Below are positions 8,844-18,144 of a stretch of 64,000 nt of DNA, piece after piece. The notes under the pieces are model-generated. The model saw only the letters and a list, made by a program, of their open reading frames with translations, did not search any database and had not been told where the DNA came from. A program made the position numbers and the translations under genes. The stretch's first letter is position 1, and each line of letters begins with the position of its first letter. Source of the DNA: Bacillus sp. B1-b2 (GTDB lineage Bacteria; Bacillota; Bacilli; Bacillales; Cytobacillaceae); the NCBI RefSeq assembly GCF_009183415.1, contig NZ_WEHU01000011.1:96876-160875 (forward strand). Direction: 5' to 3'.

Positions 8844-10373
8844 ATGGAATATGTAATCGAGATGTTAAACATTCGAAAAGAATTCCCTGGTATTGTTGCA
8901 AATAACAATATTACCCTTCAAGTAAAAAAAGGTGAGATTCATGCATTGTTGGGGGAAAATGGTGCAGGAAAGTCTACATTAATGAACGTTCTTTTCGGTT
9001 TGTATCAGCCAGAACGTGGCGAAATCCGTGCTCGTGGGAAAGTAGTTAATATTTCAAATCCTAATATTGCAAATGAATTAGGAATAGGGATGGTTCATCA
9101 GCACTTTATGCTAATTGATACGTTTACTGTAACGGAAAATATTATTCTAGGAAAAGAAACGGTTAATAAGGGGAAAATTGATCTAAAAAAAGCAGAAAAA
9201 GAAGTACAAGAGATTTCAGAAAGATATGGTTTAGCTGTTGATCCGAAAGCAAAAGTAGCGAATATTTCCGTTGGTATGCAACAAAGGGTGGAAATATTAA
9301 AAACGTTATACCGTGGTGCAGAAATCTTAATCTTTGATGAACCTACAGCAGTATTAACACCACAGGAAATTACCGAATTAATTTCCATATTCCGAACTTT
9401 AATTAAAGAAGGAAAATCAATCATTCTTATTACTCATAAGTTGAAGGAAATCATGGAAGTATGTGATCGAGTAACCGTTATCCGAAAAGGAGAAGGTATT
9501 GGAACATATGACGTAAGTGGTACTAATGCAAACGAATTAGCAAACTTAATGGTTGGCCGTGAGGTAACGTTTAAAACCGATAAAACACAAGCACAACCAA
9601 AAGAAACCGTTTTAAAAATTGCTGACCTCAATGTGAAGGACTCTCGTGGAGTAAATGTTGTAAATTCACTGAATTTAGAGGTAAAAGCAGGAGAGATTGT
9701 TGGGATTGCTGGAGTAGACGGAAACGGACAATCGGAACTAATAGAAGCAATAACGGGCTTAACCAAAAAAGACTCAGGTAGTATTACACTAAACGGAAAC
9801 GACATTAGTGTTTTGACTCCTCGTAAAATCACGGAAAGTGGCGTAGGTCATATTCCTCAAGATCGTCATAAACATGGACTTGTATTAGATTTTTCTATTG
9901 GTGATAATATGGCTTTACAAAGCTATTATAAGCAACCATACTCAAAAGCTGGTATTTTAAATCATAAATTTATGGAAAAGAAAGCAAGCGATTTAATTAG
10001 TGAATATGACGTGCGAACGCCAGGACTACATACTCCTGCTAGAGCGCTTTCAGGTGGTAACCAACAAAAAGCAATTATTGGTCGTGAAGTAGATCGTGAT
10101 CCTGATTTGCTTATTGCAGCACAGCCTACAAGAGGTCTAGATGTTGGTGCAATTGAATTTATTCACAAACGTTTAATTGAGCAAAGAGATAAAGGGAAAG
10201 CAGTACTACTCATTTCCTTTGAATTAGAGGAAATATTAAACGTTAGTGACCGCATAGCCGTTATTTTCGAAGGGGAAATCATTGCTATTGTTGATCCGAA
10301 AGAAACGACAGAGCAAGAATTAGGATTATTAATGGCAGGATCGAAAGCTAAAAAAGTAGGTGTGGAGCAATAA
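8844..10373 (+). CDS. nupO: Nucleoside ABC importer, ATP-binding protein
   Basis: 509-residue ATPase with two ABC cassettes, as in the simple-sugar/nucleoside importer class. First half: Walker A GENGAGKST at 37-45, signature ISVGMQQRVEIL, Walker B ILIFDEPTAVLT. Second half: a degenerate Walker A (GVDGNGQSE), signature LSGGNQQKAIIGRE, and AAQPTRGLD in place of the usual Walker B; this looks normal for NupO/YufO proteins. ATG 8844 has AGAAGGAG at 8828-8835; the in-frame GTG at 8835 overlaps that site and is rejected. The stop overlaps the nupP start by one base (TAATG). Confidence 0.93.
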   Translation: MEYVIEMLNIRKEFPGIVANNNITLQVKKGEIHALLGENGAGKSTLMNVLFGLYQPERGEIRARGKVVNISNPNIANELGIGMVHQHFMLIDTFTVTENIILGKETVNKGKIDLKKAEKEVQEISERYGLAVDPKAKVANISVGMQQRVEILKTLYRGAEILIFDEPTAVLTPQEITELISIFRTLIKEGKSIILITHKLKEIMEVCDRVTVIRKGEGIGTYDVSGTNANELANLMVGREVTFKTDKTQAQPKETVLKIADLNVKDSRGVNVVNSLNLEVKAGEIVGIAGVDGNGQSELIEAITGLTKKDSGSITLNGNDISVLTPRKITESGVGHIPQDRHKHGLVLDFSIGDNMALQSYYKQPYSKAGILNHKFMEKKASDLISEYDVRTPGLHTPARALSGGNQQKAIIGREVDRDPDLLIAAQPTRGLDVGAIEFIHKRLIEQRDKGKAVLLISFELEEILNVSDRIAVIFEGEIIAIVDPKETTEQELGLLMAGSKAKKVGVEQ

Positions 10374-11431
10374 TGTCTAATACATTAAAGAGAATTAGTA
10401 TACCAGTAATTTCTGTATTACTAGGTGGTATTGTTGGAACGTTAATTATGCTTGTTTCTGGTTATAATCCAGTTGATGCATATGCTGCATTATGGAATGG
10501 AGCATTTGGTGAAGTATATTACTTTGGTGAAGTAGTCCGTCAGATTACTCCACTAATACTAGCTGGTTTAGCCGTTGCTTTTGCTTTTCGTACAGGACTT
10601 TTCAATATAGGGGTAGAAGGTCAATTAATCGTTGGCTGGCTTGCATCTGTATGGGTAGGAGTAGCATTCGAATTACCAGCAATCATTCATTTACCTCTTG
10701 CTGTTTTAGCAGGTGCAGCAGCGGGAGCTTTATGGGCATTCATACCTGGATTCTTAAAAGCAAGATTCCGTGTACATGAAGTTATCGTATGTATTATGAT
10801 GAACTATATCGCTTTACATGTGAGTAACTACTTAATTCGAAATGTATTAACTAATAAAGAAGATCGTACAGAAACTATTTTTCCATCTGCAAGTTTACGA
10901 TCAGACTTTTTAGCAGAACTTACAGATTATTCCCGTCTTCACTGGGGAATTCTGATTGCAGTTGCTTGTGTATTGATTATGTGGTTCTTGTTAAATAAAA
11001 CAGTTAAAGGATACGAATTAAAGGCTGTAGGATTTAACCAACATGCATCACAATATGCAGGGATGAATGTAAACAGAAACATTGTTTTAGCAATGGTTAT
11101 CTCTGGTGCATTCGCAGGATTATCTGGAGTTATGGAAGGCTTAGGAACATTTGAATACGTAAGTAATAAAGGTGGATTTACTGGGGTTGGTTTTGACGGT
11201 ATCGCAGTTGCGTTACTAGGTGCAAATGGACCACTAGGTGTTCTATTAGCTGCTTGCTTATTCGGTTTCTTAAAGGTTGGAGCATTAAATATGCCACTTG
11301 AGGCACAGGTTCCAAATGAAATGGTAGATATTATCATTGCGTTAATTGTATTCTTCGTAGCTTCTAGTTACATGATTCGACTATTATTGGATAGATTAAG
11401 TAAAAATAAAAGTAAAAAGGGGGAGAAGTAA
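10373..11431 (+). CDS. nupP: Nucleoside ABC importer, permease 1
   Basis: 352-residue integral membrane permease of the BPD_transp_2 (LivH/RbsC-like) type with about nine hydrophobic segments. The motif RTGLFNIGVEGQLIVG near residues 65-80 is typical of YufP/BMP-linked permeases. It pairs with NupQ to form the channel energised by NupO. ATG 10373 overlaps the nupO stop, and the TAA at 11429-11431 is immediately followed by the nupQ ATG, so the three genes are translationally linked. Confidence 0.92.
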   Translation: MSNTLKRISIPVISVLLGGIVGTLIMLVSGYNPVDAYAALWNGAFGEVYYFGEVVRQITPLILAGLAVAFAFRTGLFNIGVEGQLIVGWLASVWVGVAFELPAIIHLPLAVLAGAAAGALWAFIPGFLKARFRVHEVIVCIMMNYIALHVSNYLIRNVLTNKEDRTETIFPSASLRSDFLAELTDYSRLHWGILIAVACVLIMWFLLNKTVKGYELKAVGFNQHASQYAGMNVNRNIVLAMVISGAFAGLSGVMEGLGTFEYVSNKGGFTGVGFDGIAVALLGANGPLGVLLAACLFGFLKVGALNMPLEAQVPNEMVDIIIALIVFFVASSYMIRLLLDRLSKNKSKKGEK

Positions 11432-12394
11432 ATGGGATTAATGGATGTATTATTAATTGTCATACCTTCTTCGCTATTATTTGCAGCTCCACTTATTTTC
11501 ACTGCACTTGGAGGGAATTTCTCTGAAAGAGCAGGGGTAGTAAACATTGGACTAGAAGGATTAATGGTAATGGGAGCATTTTCTTCTATTGTATTTAATA
11601 TCTTTTTTGCAGATAAATTGCATGGATGGACTCCATGGGTATCATTACTTGTTGCTATGGTGGTTGGAGCAGTGTTCTCCATTCTTCATGCTGTTGCATC
11701 TATCACATTCCGTGCGGATCAGACAGTTTCTGGTGTAGCAATCAATCTACTCGCAACTGGACTTTCTCTTTTCTTAGTAAAGTTAATATTTGACGGAAAA
11801 GGACAAACAGAAACAATTAGCTATGGTTTTAAAAAGGTAGATATTCCACTGCTAAGTGATATACCAGTAATTGGAGATATTTTCTTCTCTAACACATATT
11901 GGACTTCATATTTAGCTATTATTGTAGCTATCTTAGCTTGGTTTGTTATGTATAAAACACCATTTGGTTTACGTCTTCGCTCTGTTGGGGAACATCCAAT
12001 GGCAGCTGATACAATGGGAATCAATGTAACGAAAATGCGTTATACAGCAGTAATCATTTCTGGAGCATTTGGTGGTATTGGTGGGGGAGTTTTTGCCCAA
12101 TCGATTACAAATGATTTCACACATTCTACAATCAGTGGACAAGGGTTCATGGCGATTGCAGCATTAATCTTTGGTAAGTGGAATCCTCTTGGAGCAATGG
12201 GCGCAGCAATATTCTTCGGATTTGCTCAAAGCTTAAGTATCGTAGGAAGCAGCTTCCCATTCCTAAAAGATATACCAAATGTGTACTTGTTAATCGCACC
12301 ATATGTATTAACAATCATTGCATTAACTGGATTTATCGGTCGTGCAGAAGCACCAAAAGCATCTGGTATTCCTTATATTAAAGGAAGCAGATAA
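11432..12394 (+). CDS. nupQ: Nucleoside ABC importer, permease 2
   Basis: 320-residue permease of the same superfamily as NupP, with about eight to nine membrane segments. Its motif NFSERAGVVNIGLEGLM (about 29-45) parallels the NIGVEGQ motif of NupP. It begins directly after the NupP stop with GGGGGAGAAG upstream and is the last gene of the transporter unit, closed by a terminator at 12399-12435. The order nupN-O-P-Q is the B. subtilis yufN-O-P-Q order. Confidence 0.92.
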   Translation: MGLMDVLLIVIPSSLLFAAPLIFTALGGNFSERAGVVNIGLEGLMVMGAFSSIVFNIFFADKLHGWTPWVSLLVAMVVGAVFSILHAVASITFRADQTVSGVAINLLATGLSLFLVKLIFDGKGQTETISYGFKKVDIPLLSDIPVIGDIFFSNTYWTSYLAIIVAILAWFVMYKTPFGLRLRSVGEHPMAADTMGINVTKMRYTAVIISGAFGGIGGGVFAQSITNDFTHSTISGQGFMAIAALIFGKWNPLGAMGAAIFFGFAQSLSIVGSSFPFLKDIPNVYLLIAPYVLTIIALTGFIGRAEAPKASGIPYIKGSR

Positions 12395-12398
12395 TAGT

Positions 12399-12435
12399 AA
12401 AACAAAAGACTCCAGAAATGGGGTCTTTTTGTTTT
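12399..12435 (+). terminator. Terminator after nupQ
   Basis: Stem 12399-12413 with 12420-12435 (AAAACAAAAGACTCC against GGGGTCTTTTTGTTTT), six-base loop. Both arms carry A/T runs, so it may be bidirectional. It marks the end of the conserved block and the start of the accessory region. Confidence 0.8.
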
Positions 12436-12631
12436 GGGCAAGCTTTTTATTCAAAGGAATGGAGTCACGGATTGTTATTAAGGAACAAAACTCCAAAAAA
12501 GTTTAATTAATTTATCTACAAATGTATATAGTTGATAGTAGAATGCTTGGACAATCATCCATTCACTTTTGGCGGAAAAACATATATATAAAATAAATGA
12601 CAGAAACCTAAAATGGAGAGGAGAATACACT

Positions 12632-12904
12632 GTGCTTTCTTTTAAAGCTAAAGTGGAATTTAAAAATATACAACAGGAGGTAAATGAGCAGTTATTTAAA
12701 GATGTATCTATACTAAGAAAAGAATTAAAGGAAATGAAAATGAATTACGAGGAATTTAAAAGAGAAGTCTTATCTAATATCCTCCAACTAAACAAGGCTA
12801 ACCAAGATCTCTACGAACAACTCTCCGTCCAAAATAATCAGCATACTGATACTATTCAAAATCTAAATGAGCAACTATCCCATAGTAAGTATAATCGCTT
12901 ATAA
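12632..12904 (+). CDS. Small coiled-coil protein of unknown function
   Basis: 90-residue hydrophilic protein starting at GTG 12632, which has GGAGAGGAG (12614-12622) upstream. An in-frame TTG at 12569 lacks a ribosome-binding site and would add 21 residues. The sequence is rich in Lys, Glu, Asn and Gln with heptad-like leucine/isoleucine spacing from about residue 8 to 85, so a continuous coiled coil is likely. There is no membrane segment. I do not recognise a family. It is the first gene of the accessory region and has no obvious partner. Confidence 0.5.
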   Translation: MLSFKAKVEFKNIQQEVNEQLFKDVSILRKELKEMKMNYEEFKREVLSNILQLNKANQDLYEQLSVQNNQHTDTIQNLNEQLSHSKYNRL

Positions 12905-13258
12905 AAATAAGCAATTGTTATAATAGTACAGAACAATAAATTTATAGAAGAAGGATTTTGTTATTACAAAGTTAATAGTTATGCATTTACTACTTAAATG
13001 AAAGATAAAATGATTTTAAAAGTTTAAATCGCCTATAGTCATGCTTAATTTATTAATACTGAAAGGAATTATTTTTCAAGAAACAATTGAGGTAGTTATG
13101 TTGCAAATGGATTATATAAATTCTTGTCGAATTAAATATTATTACTTTTAAAGATTAATAGTTTTGGAAGGTTTCATTAAGAAATATGAAGAAAGAAAAC
13201 GTAGAATTAGCTTATGAAAGAAGGGATGCTTATGCATTTTTAAAAGATGATGATTTTT
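12905..13258. other. Intergenic, no supported gene
   Basis: About 350 bp of AT-rich DNA. A 24-codon frame (ATG 13186 to TAG 13260) reads MKKENVELAYERRDAYAFL and so on; it has no clear ribosome-binding site and is more likely the end of a lost gene than a functional one. Confidence 0.4.
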
Positions 13259-13260
13259 AG

Positions 13261-13308
13261 AAAAAAACTAGGAGTAACAAAAAGACACTTCTCATTGTAA
13301 CTCCTAGT
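13261..13308 (-). terminator. Terminator of the chemotaxis gene
   Basis: 14-bp stem with one mismatch (13267-13280 with 13295-13308). The A-run at 13261-13266 gives a T-tail on the minus strand, so it terminates the mcp gene. Confidence 0.8.
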
Positions 13309-13354
13309 ATAAATTCTTTTTAAGACAAAAGGTGCTAAATAATGAACTATACCA

Positions 13355-15067
13355 CTAAATTTTAAATTGGTTGATAATAACTTGTAAATCATCAGCTAAT
13401 TTGGCAAGGGCCAGTGAGGATGATGTTATTTCTTGCATAGAAGCAAGCTGTTCTTCTGTTGCAGCTGAGATATTCTGAGTAATCATGGAAGATTCTTGAG
13501 CAACATTACTTACATTTTTAATGGACTCATTTACTGAGTTTGTTCCACTTGATAATTTCTTAAGTGATTCTGAAATATCTTCTATTTGTGAAACTATCCC
13601 ATTTACAGCTTGTTCGATTTTCTCGAAAGAGCTACCTGCTATGTTCACAACATTAAGACCTGATTGAACCTCTTCCGCTGCTTTTTCCATTGTTTCTAGT
13701 GTTACATTCGTATCATTTTGAATTAACTGTATAAGATTCGCAATTTGTTCAGTTGAATTAGTTGATTCTTCCGCTAGCTTTCTTACTTCATCGGCAACTA
13801 CTGCAAAACCTTTACCATGTTCACCAGCTCTGGCAGCTTCAATAGCTGCATTTAATGCTAACAAATTAGTTTGTGCTGATATTCCTGTTATCACGTTAGT
13901 AATATGACCTATTTGATGAGATCTGTCATTCAAACTTCTTACTGCCTTAGAAAGACTATTTACATTTTCATAAATAGAATTCATCTGTACATTTACTTTT
14001 TGAATTGCCTTATTTCCTTCAGTGGATAGTGTTGATGCATGTAGAACTTCTCTCGTAATTTTATCTGTATGATTAGATATTGTTTTAGTATGATCCGTTA
14101 TGTCTCTAATAACTATAGAACTATCCTCGACTGTATCCAACTGCTTATCAGATCCTAGTGCAAGTTCTTGAACTGTTAGAGTAATATGTTCGCTTGCGTT
14201 ACTGTTTTGCTCTGCACTGGCACTTAATTGTTCAGAAGCAGATGCAACTTGTTGTGAAGAGTCTTGTACCGTACTGAATACAGCTTGGAGTGAATTTGTC
14301 ATATTGTTAAAGGAAGAAGTAAGCTCACCAATTTCATCCTTGGATTCATATTTCCCCTTAACCCTAAAGTCACCCTTTTCAGCTTCCATAAGTAAGCCTT
14401 TAACTTCTTTAATAGGACGAACTATCATACGGCTAATTAAGATACTTAGCGTTACTAAAATGATTAGTGCTATAACAACTATACTAGTAACAAAAATAAG
14501 TATTTCTTGTTTACTTTCTTTATTCTCTGTATCTATTGATTCAGCCGTTGTTAGGTTAGACTTCTGCAATTCTTTTAAAGTATCATTAAGAGCCGCTCGA
14601 CTTTCTTCTACCTGACCTAGATATAAAGAGTACGCTTCTTCATTTCTATTGTTAGCAGCAAGCTCCACTACATTATTTCTATTTTTAGCAAGTTCTTGTG
14701 CACGTTGCTTGTATTGCTCTATTAGATTTTTTTGTTCATTTGTTAAGTTCGTACTTTCAATTTCCGAAATTAGTGAATTAATCTCCACCCATGCGGAAGA
14801 GATTTCTTTGATTAATTCTTTGTTTCTCTCAGGGTCATTTGTTACTAAAAGCTCTAAAGTATATGCATCGCTAGCTCTAGCATTTACTCTGATTTGCATC
14901 ACCATGTTTAGAGGTATTAGGTTATCTTTATACATTTCATTTGAACTCTTTGCCATTTTATTAATATAACTAACGCCTAGTGTTCCTACTGTACTAAGCC
15001 CTAAACCACTTACAATAATAATAATTAATAACTTCTTAGTAATACTTAAATTTTTTAGAAATTTCAA
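13355..15067 (-). CDS. Methyl-accepting chemotaxis protein
   Basis: 570-residue transmembrane chemoreceptor. Order: first membrane segment (about 12-32), extracellular four-helix-bundle sensor (about 33-185), second membrane segment (about 190-210), HAMP domain starting at [10 protein letters not shown], then a long cytoplasmic signalling coiled coil. The hairpin tip is the conserved [20 protein letters not shown] with adjacent [15 protein letters not shown]. It signals through CheW/CheA; the ligand cannot be inferred. I chose the TTG at 15067 because AAAGGAG lies eight bases upstream on the minus strand. The ATG 27 codons earlier has no such site and would add a non-native amphipathic stretch. 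It is a single gene, with no chemotaxis neighbours. Confidence 0.9.
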   Translation of the reverse strand: MKFLKNLSITKKLLIIIIVSGLGLSTVGTLGVSYINKMAKSSNEMYKDNLIPLNMVMQIRVNARASDAYTLELLVTNDPERNKELIKEISSAWVEINSLISEIESTNLTNEQKNLIEQYKQRAQELAKNRNNVVELAANNRNEEAYSLYLGQVEESRAALNDTLKELQKSNLTTAESIDTENKESKQEILIFVTSIVVIALIILVTLSILISRMIVRPIKEVKGLLMEAEKGDFRVKGKYESKDEIGELTSSFNNMTNSLQAVFSTVQDSSQQVASASEQLSASAEQNSNASEHITLTVQELALGSDKQLDTVEDSSIVIRDITDHTKTISNHTDKITREVLHASTLSTEGNKAIQKVNVQMNSIYENVNSLSKAVRSLNDRSHQIGHITNVITGISAQTNLLALNAAIEAARAGEHGKGFAVVADEVRKLAEESTNSTEQIANLIQLIQNDTNVTLETMEKAAEEVQSGLNVVNIAGSSFEKIEQAVNGIVSQIEDISESLKKLSSGTNSVNESIKNVSNVAQESSMITQNISAATEEQLASMQEITSSSLALAKLADDLQVIINQFKI

Positions 15068-15148
15068 AATGATGAACTCCTTTACAAAATATTTATCTAA
15101 TCTTAATATCGGTTTAAAAAAAGAAATTTCAATTGAAATTAATTCCAT

Positions 15149-15619
15149 AACTAAGATAAAGTTATAACAAGATATAATAGGTAATTTCTAGGAAAGAGAA
15201 AATAGAATACAATATACATTTTTTTATGATTCTAGTTAAAAACTAAATTTTATGGATAGAATTCTTTCTGCTTATTTCTAAGTGGAAAGATAGGTACTAT
15301 ACTTGCTGAGATCATAGGACAGATTTTTCGAGACTTAACGTAAAAGAAGGTTTGGAGAATAATGAAGGATTCATAGATTGGCATTTGAATAGGTTTACGA
15401 GAAAATCATATATCATATCGATTTTTTTGAGAAAGGTATGGAATGATTAAAAATAGACAAATAAAAAAATCTGTCCTATTCATCACTTGGTGAAGGAAAG
15501 CAAGGAAAAAAGCATTCTTTTTCTTGAAAGATTTGTTAATGATAATGGCAACAACTTTAATAAAGGGTAGCATCAGAAAAATGTGGATTTATACCGTTAA
15601 TGTAATTCCACATATATAT
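15149..15619. other. Intergenic region between mcp and the orphan terminator
   Basis: About 470 bp without a gene I can support on either strand. The mcp promoter must be near 15150-15240 on the minus strand, but no clear sigma-A or sigma-D boxes are visible. The stretch leads into a strong plus-strand terminator with no gene in front of it. Confidence 0.4.
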
Positions 15620-15661
15620 AAGCCCAATTTCTCAGTGGAATGGAGAAATTGGGCTTTTTTA
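15620..15661 (+). terminator. Strong terminator with no visible upstream gene
   Basis: Perfect 14-bp stem AAGCCCAATTTCTC/GAGAAATTGGGCTT (15620-15633 with 15643-15656), nine-base loop, T6 tail. Nothing coding lies on the plus strand for 2.7 kb upstream. Confidence 0.8.
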
Positions 15662-15796
15662 GTTATTTTAGTAAAGTACCGAATTGCAGTCCTTCAATAG
15701 CTAGAAATCCTAATCTTTAATCCATTGTCTTTGCTAATTAATCTCTATTTGTTCAAGGCAACTATCTTCATGTTATACAGTAGTAATAATATAATA

Positions 15797-16252
15797 TTAC
15801 TCTACAAAACCATCTAGAAATTTACTTGCCTCACTATTAAACTTCCACATTATACCGAATTTATCAACTAACATTCCAAAACTTACTGACCAGGGTGTAG
15901 AAGAGATCGGGAGGATCACAGTCCCACCTTCTGAAAGCGCTTCGAAAATTTGCTTATTCCTGTCTGGATCAGCATCAATAATACTAATTAAGACTGTATT
16001 TCCTTTTATGAGTTCTCCAGTCGCAGGTTTCATAAAAGGCGGAACATCAGAAATCATTAAAATATTTCCTGAAAACTCCATACGAGATTCCATAATCATG
16101 TTTTGTTCTTCTTCCGTTAATGGGGCATTTGGATCTTGCCCAAAGGCACCAAATCTCACCATTTTTACACTAGTTGCTTGTAATGCCTTTTCATAAAAAG
16201 ACAAAGCTTCTTCTGCTCTTCCATCAAATTGTAGATAAGTTACTGCTTTCAT
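15797..16252 (-). CDS. VOC-fold protein, PhnB/YjdN-like
   Basis: 151-residue vicinal-oxygen-chelate protein of the PhnB/3-demethylubiquinone-methyltransferase-like type (opening YLQFDGRAEEALSFYEKAL, ending SFGMLVDKFGIMWKFN). It has the two beta-alpha-beta-beta-beta repeats expected for the fold. The substrate is unknown; relatives include antibiotic-resistance-like and metal-dependent enzymes. ATG 16250-16252 has AAAAGGAGGAAT upstream on the minus strand. It is divergent from a WYL regulator 76 bp away with a palindrome between them, so control by that regulator is likely. Confidence 0.8.
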   Translation of the reverse strand: MKAVTYLQFDGRAEEALSFYEKALQATSVKMVRFGAFGQDPNAPLTEEEQNMIMESRMEFSGNILMISDVPPFMKPATGELIKGNTVLISIIDADPDRNKQIFEALSEGGTVILPISSTPWSVSFGMLVDKFGIMWKFNSEASKFLDGFVE

Positions 16253-16296
16253 ATTTTATTCCTCCTTTTCATATTTGAAGTATAATAGGACATAGG

Positions 16297-16312
16297 CGAC
16301 ATATGTATGTCG
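16297..16312. promoter_or_regulatory. Palindromic operator between the VOC and WYL genes
   Basis: CGACATATGTATGTCG: perfect 7-bp arms with a 2-bp centre, just downstream of TATAAT (16281-16286) and 16 bp before the WYL regulator start. Position and symmetry fit a shared operator for the divergent pair. Confidence 0.5.
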
Positions 16313-16328
16313 TATATTGGAGGGAAAA

Positions 16329-17237
16329 ATGAAAAAAATTGAGAGACTTATCTCGATAGTGATGATTTTGCTACAAAAAGAGGTTGTTTCGGCAACTGAA
16401 TTTAGCAGACTTTTTCATGTATCGAAACGAACGATTCAACGTGATATGGAAACATTAAGTTATGCTAACATCCCTATTTATGCGGAATATGGTGCTGAAG
16501 GGGGATATGCGCTAATGGAAGAGTATAAATTCGATAAACGATTACTAAATCACAAGGATATTGAAAACATTCTGGTAGCTTTAGGTGGGTTTGAGGGATT
16601 GATTACCAATCAAGAGATTCAAACGACTATTCAAAAAATAAAAGGAATGACTAGCGCAGATATTTCTCCAACACTTGATGTAACATTCTATGATTGGCCT
16701 GGAAGAAGCCAAATCAACGAAGAAATTTTATTTATCCAGCAAGCAATTGAGAAAAATTGGTTATTAAAATTTGAATATGTGGATCAAATAGGAAACAAAA
16801 CGTACAGACTCGTAGAACCCTATAAGGTACATTTTAGGGAAATGCATTGGTACCTTTTTGGTTATAGTTTAGAACGGGAAGACTATCGAACATTTAAGTT
16901 GACGAGGATAGTAAATATCCAAAAAGACGGTCTTTTTGTTCCAAGGACTGATCAGGAATTTAATCATGAAAAACAACATAATGAACAAAAAGAATTGGTT
17001 CATGTACAACTATCGATAGATGTTTCTGTAAGAGATCAATTTATTGAAAGATACGGGAAAAACGCTGTTATAAAAAAAGCGGCAAGAAGTTACCTTGTTA
17101 CAATTGAATTGCCTGAGAATCATTATGCTTATCAATTTTTAGCTGGATTTGGTAATAAAGTTAAGATTTTAGAGCCCAAAGGCTTTATTGCAAAATATGT
17201 AAAATTTTTAGAGCAAGCTGTGGCACTTTACAGATAA
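16329..17237 (+). CDS. HTH/WYL-domain transcriptional regulator
   Basis: 302-residue regulator of the YafY/PafC-like family. An N-terminal HTH_11/DeoR-type helix-turn-helix (about 3-58, with VSKRTIQRDMETLS) is followed by the WYL ligand-sensing domain (about 135-205, REMHWYLFGYSLEREDYRTF) and a C-terminal WCX extension to residue 302. WYL domains sense nucleotides or small ligands; the effector here is unknown. ATG 16329 follows GGAGG at 16319-16323; the TTG 16317 overlaps that site. It is divergent from the VOC gene with a shared palindrome, so it probably controls that gene and itself. Confidence 0.85.
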   Translation: MKKIERLISIVMILLQKEVVSATEFSRLFHVSKRTIQRDMETLSYANIPIYAEYGAEGGYALMEEYKFDKRLLNHKDIENILVALGGFEGLITNQEIQTTIQKIKGMTSADISPTLDVTFYDWPGRSQINEEILFIQQAIEKNWLLKFEYVDQIGNKTYRLVEPYKVHFREMHWYLFGYSLEREDYRTFKLTRIVNIQKDGLFVPRTDQEFNHEKQHNEQKELVHVQLSIDVSVRDQFIERYGKNAVIKKAARSYLVTIELPENHYAYQFLAGFGNKVKILEPKGFIAKYVKFLEQAVALYR

Positions 17238-17270
17238 AATGTAAATAGTTGGTCCACGGGAGAGTACACG

Positions 17271-17367
17271 ATGGCTTTCCTTGAATAAAAGGGATGCCCT
17301 ATTTTTAATATCCTATAGGGCAGCATTTCTGTAATAAATGGAATCTTGCTTATGGTAGAAGAGGGTA
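17271..17367. repeat. Array repeat, copy A (type A with upstream hairpin)
   Basis: The upstream half contains a hairpin GCCCTAT/ATAGGGC (17296-17302 with 17315-17321). The core at 17318-17365 opens GGGCAGCATTTCTGTAATAA and ends with CTTGCTTATGGTAGAAGAGGG. It matches copies at 20.28, 21.45, 28.18 and 31.7 kb. Confidence 0.7.
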
Positions 17368-17445
17368 AATTTAGTTCAAAAAGGAATTCATTGTTATTTG
17401 GAGAAGATTATTCATTAAAGTAAAATTCTGAATATTTCGGAGGGG

Positions 17446-18000
17446 ATGTCTTTGTTTATAAATGAGAATAATCCAACTGGTATTGAAATTTCACCTTAAA
17501 CGGAAGAATGGGAAGTTTCATTTTTATTAATAGAAGATAGTCTTAAAAATCATTTAGGAAATTTAATAATAAGTGTAGAACATGTTGGAAGTACGTCGGT
17601 TAAAGGGCTTGGAGCAAAGCCAATTCTAGATATAGATGTTGTAATAGAAGATTACAGTGTTCTCCCTACTGTTATAAAAAACCTCCAAGTAATAGGGTAT
17701 TATTATCAAGAGAATTGGAGTTTTAAGGGAAGAGAAGCCTTTGGTAGAAAAGATCAAACAGTTCCTTGGAATGGAAAACATACTAATTGGATGGAACACC
17801 ACCTATATGTGTGTAATAAAGATAGTACAGAGTTAGCTAAACATTTATTATTTCGAAATTACCTTCGTAGCAATCCTGAAGCAGTTGCAGAATATGAAGA
17901 GATAAAAATGAAGTTGGCGAAAACAGCAAAAGACCGAACTGCCTATACGGAAGGTAAAACTAAATTTGTAACAAAGATATTAGGGAAAGCGCTGAGGTAA
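17446..18000 (+). pseudogene. GrpB-family protein gene broken by one in-frame stop
   Basis: Reading from ATG 17446 (GGAGGGG just upstream) gives a 184-residue GrpB-family protein interrupted only at codon 18 by TAA 17497-17499, where relatives have the Tyr/Asn of a P-Y-x-x-EW motif (TAT to TAA would suffice). After the stop the frame is open and well conserved: VEHVGSTSVKGLGAKPILDI, then a C-terminal HLYVC...LLFRNYLR segment. GrpB proteins belong to the nucleotidyltransferase superfamily (UPF0157) with unclear role. No good restart with a ribosome-binding site lies before the conserved core, so it is probably inactive. A sequencing error cannot be excluded. Confidence 0.8.
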
Positions 18001-18144
18001 ATAGCAGACACTTAACTAATCACACATTGATTGTAAAAGGGATGATGCTTTTTTATTTAGGCTGCTTTGGAGCGAAAGGGGAGTAGAAGAAGGTAATCCT
18101 CATCATTAACAGAATATGTCTTTATAAGAAAATGGAGGGAGTAA

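Noticed and set aside
13186..13260. 24-codon ORF before the mcp terminator
   Set aside because: No convincing ribosome-binding site or family; likely a remnant.
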